Positions 1-5,289 of a stretch of DNA of 13,658 nt are shown here, piece by piece. This DNA is from Candidatus Gottesmanbacteria bacterium (GTDB lineage: Bacteria > Patescibacteriota > Microgenomatia > UBA10105 > UBA927), in NCBI GenBank assembly GCA_026396845.1, contig JAPLWC010000101.1, forward strand, positions 1-13,658. The letters run 5' to 3'. A program made the position numbers and the translations under genes. Position 1 is the stretch's first letter; every line of letters starts with the position of its first letter. Below the pieces are notes generated by a model. It made no database searches. It was given only the letters and a program-made list of their open reading frames with translations, and was not told the DNA's origin.

Positions 1-753
1 AATGATGCGGATAAACCAGTCTGTACCGTGGTAAATGTAATAGTTGTAGACAAACGCATTGTCAGAACGGTCTTTCGGCTTAATCGTAGATACAAAATAT
101 ATTTTTTCCAGTTTTTTAAGAACAGTCTGTAATACCATAGCCAAACCCGGCAGCTCCCCCTCCGGCGTATCGCCGAATTTTGTCCCCTGGGTTTTTGGGG
201 CAATCCACGTCTCGTAGGGCCACTGCGAAAAATCCGGACAATACGTAATAAATGACGTATTTTCCTCTACAATATTGGTTATAGGTTCTCGGTACAGCGA
301 ATCCAAATTGATTTGTTTGGGCACAACCACGAGTTGCGAATGCGGATGCATGAGGCTGGCGCCCGCATGGAACCCGTGGTTCGCGAAGATAATGACCTGC
401 CCGTCATTCTCGTGGGCGCGGTAGCGGTCACGGTAGCACGCAAGAATCCGGGTCACCTGCTCTACGGGCAGATGTTCCAAATCATCCGTATGATTGGGTG
501 TATGGATGATAACTTCGTGAATGTCAGTAATCGCGTATTTATTAGGGACCACACGGACCTGCCATCCCGGTGAGTCTGCAACACCGGGACCAATCCGGTA
601 CACTTCCGGCGGTGTCAGGTTTTCGTTCCCCTGGCAAAATGCACAGACTGGTGCACCGGTCTTCGGAGCCACCGCTTCATCCGGACGCTTGGTCCGGGCA
701 GCCGCAATTATCACCCACCGCTGCGTTTTGACATCGGGAACGTATTTGGCCAT
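1..753 (-). CDS. galT: Galactose-1-phosphate uridylyltransferase, N-terminal part (runs off the left edge)
   Basis: The reading frame opens at the ATG at 753 and stays open for 251 codons to the window edge, so the C-terminus is missing. GalT moves UMP between UDP-glucose and galactose-1-phosphate in the Leloir pathway, through a uridylylated histidine. Visible motifs are the zinc pair CAFC (C37, C40), the TPNH histidine (H88) and the active-site HPHSQ (H136-Q140). By analogy with E. coli GalT, H88 and H136 would complete the zinc site and H138 would be the nucleophile. The usual segment before this motif is also present (FANHGFHAGASLMHPHSQ). The start is supported by a TTGACA/GATACT promoter whose -10 ends 6 nt before the ATG, with no Shine-Dalgarno site. 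Galactose substrate is inferred; related UDP-sugar transferases share these motifs. Confidence 0.9.
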   Translation of the reverse strand, partial: MAKYVPDVKTQRWVIIAAARTKRPDEAVAPKTGAPVCAFCQGNENLTPPEVYRIGPGVADSPGWQVRVVPNKYAITDIHEVIIHTPNHTDDLEHLPVEQVTRILACYRDRYRAHENDGQVIIFANHGFHAGASLMHPHSQLVVVPKQINLDSLYREPITNIVEENTSFITYCPDFSQWPYETWIAPKTQGTKFGDTPEGELPGLAMVLQTVLKKLEKIYFVSTIKPKDRSDNAFVYNYYIYHGTDWFIRII

Positions 754-759
754 GTTTCC

Positions 760-788
760 AGTATCGAGTGTCGGGTATCAGGTGTCAA
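760..788 (-). promoter_or_regulatory. Promoter of galT, leaderless type
   Basis: On the minus strand, TTGACA (783-788), a 17-bp spacer and GATACT (760-765) lie 6 nt before the galT ATG, so transcription should begin at or next to the start codon. The core promoter also holds a 12-bp imperfect direct repeat, GTATCGAGTGTC (761-772) and GTATCAGGTGTC (775-786), 10 of 12 identical with a 14-bp period. It could be an operator, but nothing else supports that. Confidence 0.7.
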
Positions 789-798
789 GAGAAAGGAG

Positions 799-1230
799 CT
801 ATTTTGCAGGTTTTACCGCCCACCCGACTGTGCCGGGAAAACGATCTTCCACAAGCTTGAGTGCCTGCTCCCAACCCGGAGAATGAAGAACCACCGTCAT
901 AGGCTCATTGGCTGGTAATCGATATACAAATTGAAGACCTGAATCTACATATCTTTGATAAGATCCTAGCATTCTGACAAGTGTTTGCATGGCAAGTTGC
1001 GGATCTTTGTGCGCTTCGAATATACAACCCGTTGAAATTGCACTTCCTTCGTAATACTTCAGATCAAACGGATTCTCATCTGTCACCATAATATACGGGG
1101 CTTTCTTGCCACGAATTAATCCTTCTTTAGGGATTACACGAAGATGGTGCTGTTGTAAAAATTCAACTCCTAAATCATACTCATGTTGTTGATCTTCGTT
1201 TTCGAATGTTAACTCTTGTTTAGCCGTCAT
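799..1230 (-). CDS. Hypothetical protein, 143 aa, SD-led
   Basis: I do not recognise this protein. The frame is open further upstream, but the ATG at 1230 is chosen because AAGGAG sits just before it (core 1235-1239), and the longer version would run through a terminator-like hairpin and a TA palindrome. The product is soluble, with no signal peptide or membrane segment, and of mixed charge. The N-terminal third is acidic and polar (ENEDQQHEYDLGVEFLQQHH) and is followed by an alternating hydrophobic/charged middle that could be an alpha/beta fold (KKAPYIMVTDENPFDLKYYE). Single cysteine in the segment STGCIF. It lies between the CoA enzyme and galT on the same strand, 45 bp from the galT start, but galT has its own promoter. 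It is one of only two frames here with a strong ribosome binding site, so its translation may be controlled differently from its neighbours. Confidence 0.75.
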   Translation of the reverse strand: MTAKQELTFENEDQQHEYDLGVEFLQQHHLRVIPKEGLIRGKKAPYIMVTDENPFDLKYYEGSAISTGCIFEAHKDPQLAMQTLVRMLGSYQRYVDSGLQFVYRLPANEPMTVVLHSPGWEQALKLVEDRFPGTVGWAVKPAK

Positions 1231-1242
1231 ATTTCTCCTTTC

Positions 1243-1267
1243 AAAAAAAACTGCCACATGCGGCAGT
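1243..1267 (-). terminator. Intrinsic terminator or attenuator hairpin
   Basis: Read on the minus strand: ACTGCC, loop GCATGT, GGCAGT, then a run of T (1243-1250). This is a 6-bp stem with a U-tract, the layout of a Rho-independent terminator. It would end the CoA-enzyme transcript (stop codon at 1301). It also lies downstream of a good promoter at 1281-1309 and directly upstream of the Shine-Dalgarno site for the gene starting at 1230, so it could act as an attenuator in that gene's leader. Confidence 0.65.
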
Positions 1268-1270
1268 AAC

Positions 1271-1288
1271 GGTATATATATATATACC
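1271..1288. repeat. Perfect 18-bp TA palindrome
   Basis: GGTATATATATATATACC is identical on both strands. It supplies the -10 of the minus-strand promoter at 1281-1309 and may also melt or extrude easily. Its position between that promoter's -35 and the terminator hairpin suggests a regulatory role rather than chance, but that is inference. Confidence 0.8.
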
Positions 1289-1309
1289 ACACTCACGACA
1301 TTAAGTAAA
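1281..1309 (-). promoter_or_regulatory. Promoter inside the end of the CoA gene, reading into the 1230 gene
   Basis: TTTACT (1304-1309, overlapping the last codons of the CoA gene), a 17-bp spacer and TATATA (1281-1286) form a near-consensus promoter on the minus strand. Transcription would start near 1274, giving a leader of about 44 nt that contains the hairpin plus U-tract before the ribosome binding site. Confidence 0.55.
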
Positions 1310-2254
1310 CTTATTCAATAATTCCTTCGCTTCTGCTTGTTTCTCCTGCGTTACGACAACCTCAACCAAGCCTTTCCCCGGTTGTCCATAGTACACCACG
1401 GCCCCGAGCGGCCCGTAGGCAATCGCGGGCAGGGCGAGGAGATCTTCTTCACCCGAAACCGCCAGCACTATCTTTTCTTCCGGATGTGAGGCCCATTTTT
1501 GAATGACGCCAATCGCCTCTTTGGCAATATACCCGGGTCCGCTTGTCACACGCACGCGGAAAATATTCATCGCGGCGAAGCGCCCGTCCAGTTCCGGGTA
1601 CGGCTTTCGCTCCACCAGAAAATCCACGATCGAGAGAGATGGCGTCACGCCGGCGGTTAATAGTGTTTTTGTGGTGATATCGCCTACCGTAACTATGACG
1701 CCATTTCTGTGAGCTTCTATGGAGCTGCCAATGGCGTCGCCAATAAGAACTTGCCCCATGGGTTTGCCCAGCTCCGGCCGCAGATTATCCGGCATAATGA
1801 GGCGGCCGGTTTTGTCGATTTCTCCCCCGCGCACACGCGTAGACGAAACAGGATTCTGATCCTGGGCAGGTACAAGCGGAATTTCCAATAATCCCAGTGG
1901 AACAAGACCTTTTTCTTTACGGATACGGTTGATTTCCTCTCCACGCGATTTATTGTCGTGGGTTACCACAAGAACTTCGAGGTCTGTAAGGCTGGCTGCA
2001 GGCTCGTACGGGTCGTCTATGGGGATAATGAGGGCTTTATCACCGAATCCATGTGAGCTAAGCCATTGCTCAAGACTTTTTTTACGATCCTCAAACGGTG
2101 CGACGGAGATATTTTTTTTGAAATTTTTAACAAACAGGTCACTGGTGAGCCCTACAGTCACTTCCTCCCCCGCGTTACACGCGGCCGTAAGAATGGCATT
2201 ATGGCCTGTGTGGAGCCCGTCAAAGGTGCCGGCAACGAACACGCGGTGGTACAT
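1301..2254 (-). CDS. Fused phosphopantetheine adenylyltransferase / GTP-dependent dephospho-CoA kinase
   Basis: This 317-residue protein joins two archaeal-type enzymes. Residues 1-150 are an archaeal/eukaryotic-type phosphopantetheine adenylyltransferase (COG1019-like nucleotidyltransferase), with GTFDGLHTGH (HxGH at H15-H18) and the C-terminal SSTRVR motif (137-142). Residues about 151-317 match DUF359 (COG1909), the GTP-dependent dephospho-CoA kinase family known from Thermococcus: it opens with MPDNLRPELGKPMG and carries VGDITTKTLL (190-199), VDFLVER (210-216), SGEEDLLALPA (267-277) and YGQPGKG (289-295). The protein would turn 4'-phosphopantetheine plus ATP into dephospho-CoA and then, with GTP, into CoA. 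The ATG is fixed by a TTGACT/TAGTAT promoter ending 6 nt upstream. Eukaryotic CoA synthase is also a fusion of these two steps, but its kinase is the ordinary P-loop type. Family assignments are firm; the activity is inferred. Confidence 0.9.
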   Translation of the reverse strand: MYHRVFVAGTFDGLHTGHNAILTAACNAGEEVTVGLTSDLFVKNFKKNISVAPFEDRKKSLEQWLSSHGFGDKALIIPIDDPYEPAASLTDLEVLVVTHDNKSRGEEINRIRKEKGLVPLGLLEIPLVPAQDQNPVSSTRVRGGEIDKTGRLIMPDNLRPELGKPMGQVLIGDAIGSSIEAHRNGVIVTVGDITTKTLLTAGVTPSLSIVDFLVERKPYPELDGRFAAMNIFRVRVTSGPGYIAKEAIGVIQKWASHPEEKIVLAVSGEEDLLALPAIAYGPLGAVVYYGQPGKGLVEVVVTQEKQAEAKELLNKFT

Positions 2255-2260
2255 AGATTC

Positions 2261-2289
2261 ATACTACAGAAAGAACCTATTCGAGTCAA
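2261..2289 (-). promoter_or_regulatory. Promoter of the CoA bifunctional gene, leaderless type
   Basis: TTGACT (2284-2289), a 17-bp spacer and TAGTAT (2261-2266) lie 6 nt before the ATG at 2254 on the minus strand. The predicted +1 falls on the A of the start codon. No Shine-Dalgarno site is present. Confidence 0.75.
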
Positions 2290-2295
2290 AAGTTG

Positions 2296-2301
2296 TATAA
2301 T
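2296..2301 (+). promoter_or_regulatory. -10 element TATAAT before the 2311 gene
   Basis: A consensus TATAAT lies 9 nt before the ATG at 2311. No convincing -35 is seen at the right distance. It lies just outside the divergent CoA-gene promoter, so polymerases for the two genes would compete for overlapping DNA. Confidence 0.6.
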
Positions 2302-2310
2302 TAACGAACT

Positions 2311-2964
2311 ATGGGCAGTGAAAAAGGGAAAATTGATTTCGGAACTTCCGAGACGTGGGGAAAATACTATGCTGAAAGCCAGGCACCCAAAAAACTCAAA
2401 CATATAAAACGCGAGCCGACGATCAAGGTTGCAGGAATGACGCTTCATAACATCGATCCGGACGCCCCTGTCGATGAAACGAACGATGAGAAATTGAAGG
2501 AAAATTTAAAAAAATTGGGAGTTCTACCAGTTGCAGAAAAACCTCCCGAGACGCCCCCATATCCCCTTGAGGGAAAAACGGATTTCTTAGATCTCGTGCC
2601 CGCAGAGGCTCCAAAAACAAAGCTTACCACAAAAGGCCGTCAACCGAAAAAAATACACCCACCCAGCACACAGCCTGATGACGAACAATTTATGCAAATT
2701 GACACTAATCCTCGTTTAAGACGGCGTGCGCAAGGGTCTGACGCAAGACGCGAAGCAGCAGAAGAAATCGAACGACGAAGAATAAAATATGGTTTACCTG
2801 CAAAAAGCCTATTCACTTGGAAAGAAAGGCATCAGCAACTCGCCGATAAACAACTTGCTGCACTTGAGAACGTGGGGTTTGAGAATGCCAGAAATATTCA
2901 TCCTGGAACGTGGGCATATGAAAAAATGCTCATGACTTTATATCAACCTTCACGCAAAGTATAG
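2311..2964 (+). CDS. Hypothetical basic, largely disordered protein, 217 aa
   Basis: I do not recognise this protein. The ATG at 2311 follows a consensus TATAAT by 9 nt and has no Shine-Dalgarno site, consistent with a very short or absent leader. The sequence is rich in Lys, Glu, Pro and Arg. Residues 1-80 are polar; about 75-125 are proline-rich and low in hydrophobics (PPETPPYPLEG, PPSTQPDDEQ), probably disordered. Residues 130-180 form a strongly charged helix (RLRRRAQGSDARREAAEEIE), and the last 50 residues are more compact, with several aromatic positions (SLFTWKERHQQ, HPGTWAYEKMLMTLYQ). There is no signal peptide or membrane segment. An adaptor or nucleic-acid-associated role would fit the charge pattern but is speculation. 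It is divergent from the CoA gene and ends 12 bp before deoC, which has its own -10. Confidence 0.75.
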   Translation: MGSEKGKIDFGTSETWGKYYAESQAPKKLKHIKREPTIKVAGMTLHNIDPDAPVDETNDEKLKENLKKLGVLPVAEKPPETPPYPLEGKTDFLDLVPAEAPKTKLTTKGRQPKKIHPPSTQPDDEQFMQIDTNPRLRRRAQGSDARREAAEEIERRRIKYGLPAKSLFTWKERHQQLADKQLAALENVGFENARNIHPGTWAYEKMLMTLYQPSRKV

Positions 2965-2972
2965 TATACTAT
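2961..2972. promoter_or_regulatory. Palindromic -10 element of deoC
   Basis: ATAGTATACTAT is a perfect palindrome. Read forward it gives TATACT (2965-2970) 6 nt before the deoC ATG; read in reverse it gives TATACT (2963-2968) pointing back into the 2311 gene. No clear -35 is present on the plus strand. It begins at the stop codon of the upstream gene. Confidence 0.6.
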
Positions 2973-2976
2973 TTTC

Positions 2977-3648
2977 ATGCCCCACCCTTTTGCCCGCTAC
3001 CTCGATTTTGCAAACCACAGCGCCAATGCGACTCCTGCCGATATAGAAAAATTATGTGCCTCAGTTGTTGAACACAGCTTCCACGCGGCATTTGTGAATG
3101 CCGCCTACATTACGCTTGCCAAAAAAGTACTCGTCGGGAAAGCTCCGGTTGGCACGGTCGTGAGCTTCCCGCTGGGCCAGGATACCATTGCCACGAAAGT
3201 CGCCGCAGTCAACGAGGCAGTGCAGCTTGGTGCAGATGAGCTGGATGTCGTCCCCAATATCGGCACATTCCTCGCCGGCGACACAAACGGGTTTATGGGT
3301 GAAATGAAAGCCGTTGTTGATGGTGCTCGTATGATCGGGAAACCAGTCATCGTAAAATTTATCCTCGATCCCGGGTACATGACTACACCGGAACAAATGA
3401 AACAGGCCGCCCTGGCAATCCAACAATCCGGCGCGGATTTTGTGAAAATCGGCTCCGGCATGGGACCCCGGGGGCCATCGGTTGAGGATGTCGCCATCGT
3501 CCGGGAAGCTGTAGGCCCGCAGATGAAGATTAAAGTGGCCGGAGGCATAGACACCTATGACGAAGCGGACGCCTTTATCAACGCCGGTGTTGCACGTATC
3601 GGCACGTCGCACGCAATAGAAATCGTCACGCAATCACGCGCTTCTTAG
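2977..3648 (+). CDS. deoC: Deoxyribose-phosphate aldolase
   Basis: DeoC is a class I (Schiff-base) TIM-barrel aldolase that splits 2-deoxyribose-5-phosphate into acetaldehyde and glyceraldehyde-3-phosphate, linking deoxynucleoside salvage to glycolysis. The 223-residue length is normal for the short bacterial form. Signature segments are all present: VVSFPLG (61-67), DELDVVPNIG with the catalytic Asp (D90), DFVKIGSG with the Schiff-base Lys (K157), IKVAGGI with the second Lys (K186), and the phosphate-binding RIGTSHA near the end. The -10 TATACT ends 6 nt upstream and there is no ribosome binding site, so the message is probably leaderless. The last 15 bp overlap the end of the convergent epimerase-like gene. 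In cells with little biosynthesis, DeoC usually serves to burn scavenged nucleosides; that role is inferred. Confidence 0.93.
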   Translation: MPHPFARYLDFANHSANATPADIEKLCASVVEHSFHAAFVNAAYITLAKKVLVGKAPVGTVVSFPLGQDTIATKVAAVNEAVQLGADELDVVPNIGTFLAGDTNGFMGEMKAVVDGARMIGKPVIVKFILDPGYMTTPEQMKQAALAIQQSGADFVKIGSGMGPRGPSVEDVAIVREAVGPQMKIKVAGGIDTYDEADAFINAGVARIGTSHAIEIVTQSRAS

Positions 3649-4263
3649 CCGTTCGATGGCGGCAGCGATGGTGGCGGGATCCTTGAATAGGTAGCTTGAG
3701 GACACCACACGCGTGGCGCCGGCATCTTTGACCAGACGCGCGGTTATATCGCGTATTCCCCCACTCACTTCAATCGGCAAATCCGGCAAATAACTGTGGA
3801 TTGATTTGATTTTTTCCACACATTCCGGCAAAAACACGCTACCGCTAAAGCCTGCCTCCGATGTCATCACAAGAACGACATCGACTTCCTCCAAAAACGG
3901 CTCAAGCGTTTCAAATTCCGTGGGGCCGTCGATCGCTATCCCTACTTCTACATGCTCGTATTTCACAGCATCCAAAAATATGCGCGGATCGTGTGCCTCT
4001 ACGTGGGCAATCAGCCGCTTAAAGCCGGCGTCCGCCAGACTTTTGATATATTTTTCCGGGCTTGAAACCATGAGATGCGCCTCCAGTTGGGGAAGTTGGG
4101 GTATTTGGGGAAAGCGGGAAAAATCCAGAAACGTGGTATTGGGCACCATGGTGTTATCCGCAATATCTATCTGTACCCAGTCAACAAGGCCTGTGACCAA
4201 CCGGAGCCTTTCCTCAATCATTTCCCATTCTTTTTCCAATATCCCGGGGATTATTTCGATCAT
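3634..4263 (-). CDS. Divergent ribulose-phosphate 3-epimerase-like TIM-barrel protein
   Basis: The 209-residue protein follows the ribulose-phosphate 3-epimerase fold from end to end: IPGILEKEWE at the start, VQIDIADNTMVPN (30-42), EAHLMVSSPEKYI (61-73), IAHVEAHDP (85-93), VLVMTSEAGFSGSVF (130-144), IEVSGGI (164-170) and a final VVSSSYLF. Key positions differ. The canonical metal ligands are His and Asp of HxDxMDG, a His in strand 3, and Asp of the xDGGI motif; here they are Q31, D33, H63 and S167. The usual catalytic Asp in the GGI motif and one metal-binding His are therefore absent, and the PGFGGQ loop reads AGFSGS. It may act on another sugar phosphate, use another mechanism, or be a non-catalytic homologue. 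The start is supported by a TTTACA/TAAGCT promoter 8 nt upstream. It faces the 4357 gene head-to-head and deoC tail-to-tail. Confidence 0.8.
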   Translation of the reverse strand: MIEIIPGILEKEWEMIEERLRLVTGLVDWVQIDIADNTMVPNTTFLDFSRFPQIPQLPQLEAHLMVSSPEKYIKSLADAGFKRLIAHVEAHDPRIFLDAVKYEHVEVGIAIDGPTEFETLEPFLEEVDVVLVMTSEAGFSGSVFLPECVEKIKSIHSYLPDLPIEVSGGIRDITARLVKDAGATRVVSSSYLFKDPATIAAAIERLRSA

Positions 4264-4271
4264 ATGGAACT

Positions 4272-4300
4272 AGCTTATGGGAGAAGTGTCTGTCTGTAAA
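4272..4300 (-). promoter_or_regulatory. Promoter of the epimerase-like gene
   Basis: TTTACA (4295-4300), a 17-bp spacer and TAAGCT (4272-4277) end 8 nt before the ATG at 4263 on the minus strand. No Shine-Dalgarno site. Confidence 0.6.
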
Positions 4301-4315
4301 GGGGCGGAAAATTGC

Positions 4316-4344
4316 TTGACTTAATGCGCTGTATGGTCTATTAT
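4316..4344 (+). promoter_or_regulatory. Promoter of the 4357 gene
   Basis: TTGACT (4316-4321), a 17-bp spacer and TATTAT (4339-4344) lie upstream of the ATG at 4357, giving a leader of about 6 nt. The promoter lies inside the open frame that extends upstream to a TTG at 4312, which is why the longer start is rejected. Confidence 0.7.
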
Positions 4345-4356
4345 TGCCACCAATCT

Positions 4357-4845
4357 ATGGCGCGACGTCTGGAACAACAGGTACAATTTGGGAACGTATT
4401 ACGAGGTATCCGACCGGGTATTGAAGCGATGATCGCGAAGCGGTATTGGCGGGGTGAAGTAGGCAGTTTCGAGAGTAAGGCAGCATGGAATAGCGCAAAT
4501 GATGTAATCAATCAATTCGGGGTGTCGGATACATCCGGGCAAGAAATGCATACACCAAAAATCGTGGTACAAATTCCCTTCCAAAAATTCCTTTTTCTGC
4601 AGTTATCGGCAAATTACTTAGAAGACAGTCAAAAGCCCATCATAGCGTGTCTTGTCCATGATACTTACGGAAAATCAGCTATGAGAGAAAAAATTTTTGA
4701 GCTAGATGCAGAAAATACCACTTGGATGGGTGAGAAGGCAAATTGGAATAGTTTCAACGCGATACTAAACATTATAACCCTAATAAAGCAGAAGTCTTTG
4801 GAGTATTATCAATCGCCGGAACATCCTCTTCCTTCACCGCGGTAA
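4357..4845 (+). CDS. Hypothetical protein with an internal repeat, 162 aa
   Basis: I do not recognise this protein. The frame is open from a TTG at 4312, but a TTGACT/TATTAT promoter covers that stretch, so the ATG at 4357 is the likely start (leader about 6 nt, no Shine-Dalgarno site). The sequence is soluble with moderate charge. It contains two copies of a motif, KAAWNSANDVIN (residues 41-52) and KANWNSFNAILN (127-138), 86 residues apart, each preceded by a Trp-containing polar stretch and followed by hydrophobic residues. This looks like two copies of a small helical unit flanking a central beta-like region (KIVVQIPFQKFLFLQL). The C-terminus is short and proline-rich. It is convergent with the next gene and overlaps it by 12 bp. 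Confidence 0.75.
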   Translation: MARRLEQQVQFGNVLRGIRPGIEAMIAKRYWRGEVGSFESKAAWNSANDVINQFGVSDTSGQEMHTPKIVVQIPFQKFLFLQLSANYLEDSQKPIIACLVHDTYGKSAMREKIFELDAENTTWMGEKANWNSFNAILNIITLIKQKSLEYYQSPEHPLPSPR

Positions 4846-5145
4846 TTTGTTGGCAAGCGCCTCGTAGGCCCCGTCAAGCTTGGCGAAGGTTTCGTCATTC
4901 ACGGCATCCTGCGCCCAGGCAACGGACAATAAACTCCGCACGCCGGCGACGCGTCCAGCCGCATCACGAAGCTTCATATCGCGCTCCCTGCGGTCCCTGC
5001 GAGAGACGCCGTCTGCAATGATCGTGAGCGTCTTGAGTCCCAACTTCTGCGCCTGCTCAATCACTTCGTTTTCATCGGTCAACGCACACAGATCAATAAC
5101 TGCCGTATATGCCTCCTGCCACAATTTATCGTCATGAAAACTCAT
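4834..5145 (-). CDS. Four-helix-bundle-like protein, 103 aa
   Basis: The protein starts MSFHDDKLWQEAYTAVIDL and then shows heptad-like helices. It resembles the small four-helix-bundle family (the group annotated as 23S rRNA intervening-sequence or S23-type proteins): an early W-x-x-A-Y pair, a central Leu/Ile helix ending in IADGVSRRDRRERD (60% of the way through a typical IAEG turn), then a helix with SLLSVAWAQ and a final LDGAYEALANKL. It is all-alpha and soluble, with a basic patch RRDRRERDMK. The function of this family is unclear even where structures exist. The frame is open to 5196, but the ATG at 5145 is chosen because a consensus TATAAT ends 7 nt before it. Upstream lies an unusual array of 10-bp phased repeats. 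The family call is by pattern only. Confidence 0.65.
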   Translation of the reverse strand: MSFHDDKLWQEAYTAVIDLCALTDENEVIEQAQKLGLKTLTIIADGVSRRDRRERDMKLRDAAGRVAGVRSLLSVAWAQDAVNDETFAKLDGAYEALANKLPR

Positions 5146-5152
5146 AAACACA

Positions 5153-5181
5153 ATTATACCGTATCTCCCGACAAAAACCAA
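5153..5181 (-). promoter_or_regulatory. Promoter of the four-helix-bundle gene, leaderless type
   Basis: TTGGTT (5176-5181), a 17-bp spacer and TATAAT (5153-5158) end 7 nt before the ATG at 5145 on the minus strand. The -35 has the same TTGGT core as the repeat units lying just upstream. Confidence 0.7.
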
Positions 5182-5195
5182 TCGGGTGGTGCCCA

Positions 5196-5283
5196 CCAGC
5201 TTTAATAACCAGAATTTACAAGTTTTTACCAGTTTATACCAATAAAAGTACCTGTTCGTACCAAAGCATACAAGCGCAAACAG
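5196..5283 (-). repeat. Degenerate 10-bp phased tandem repeat upstream of the four-helix-bundle promoter
   Basis: On the minus strand a decamer close to CTGGTAAAAA recurs. On the plus strand the ACC/ACA cores have their first C at 5209, 5219, 5229, 5239, 5251, 5261, 5271 and 5281: steps of 10 bp with a single 12-bp step. A further ACCAG is at 5195-5199. T- or A-runs recur in the same phase in several units. No gene lies in 5146-5289. Helical phasing suggests several binding sites on one DNA face, or intrinsically curved DNA. Confidence 0.6.
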
Positions 5284-5289
5284 GCGCGA

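Noticed and set aside
521..886. Open plus-strand frame of 121 codons over the start of galT and the end of the 143-aa gene
   Set aside because: It is antisense to galT with its clear GalT motifs and crosses the galT promoter; composition is Ser/Thr/Arg-rich, as expected of a shadow frame.
1231..1296. N-terminal extension of the 143-aa protein (22 extra codons)
   Set aside because: It would translate the TA palindrome, the terminator hairpin and the ribosome binding site; the SD-led ATG at 1230 is better.
3061..3633. Long minus-strand frame (190 codons) through deoC
   Set aside because: It is antisense to a full-length DeoC with all catalytic residues, and itself shows no recognisable domain.
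5196..5283. CRISPR-like reading of the phased repeats
   Set aside because: Units are only about 10 bp, degenerate and directly adjacent, with no spacers and no cas genes nearby.
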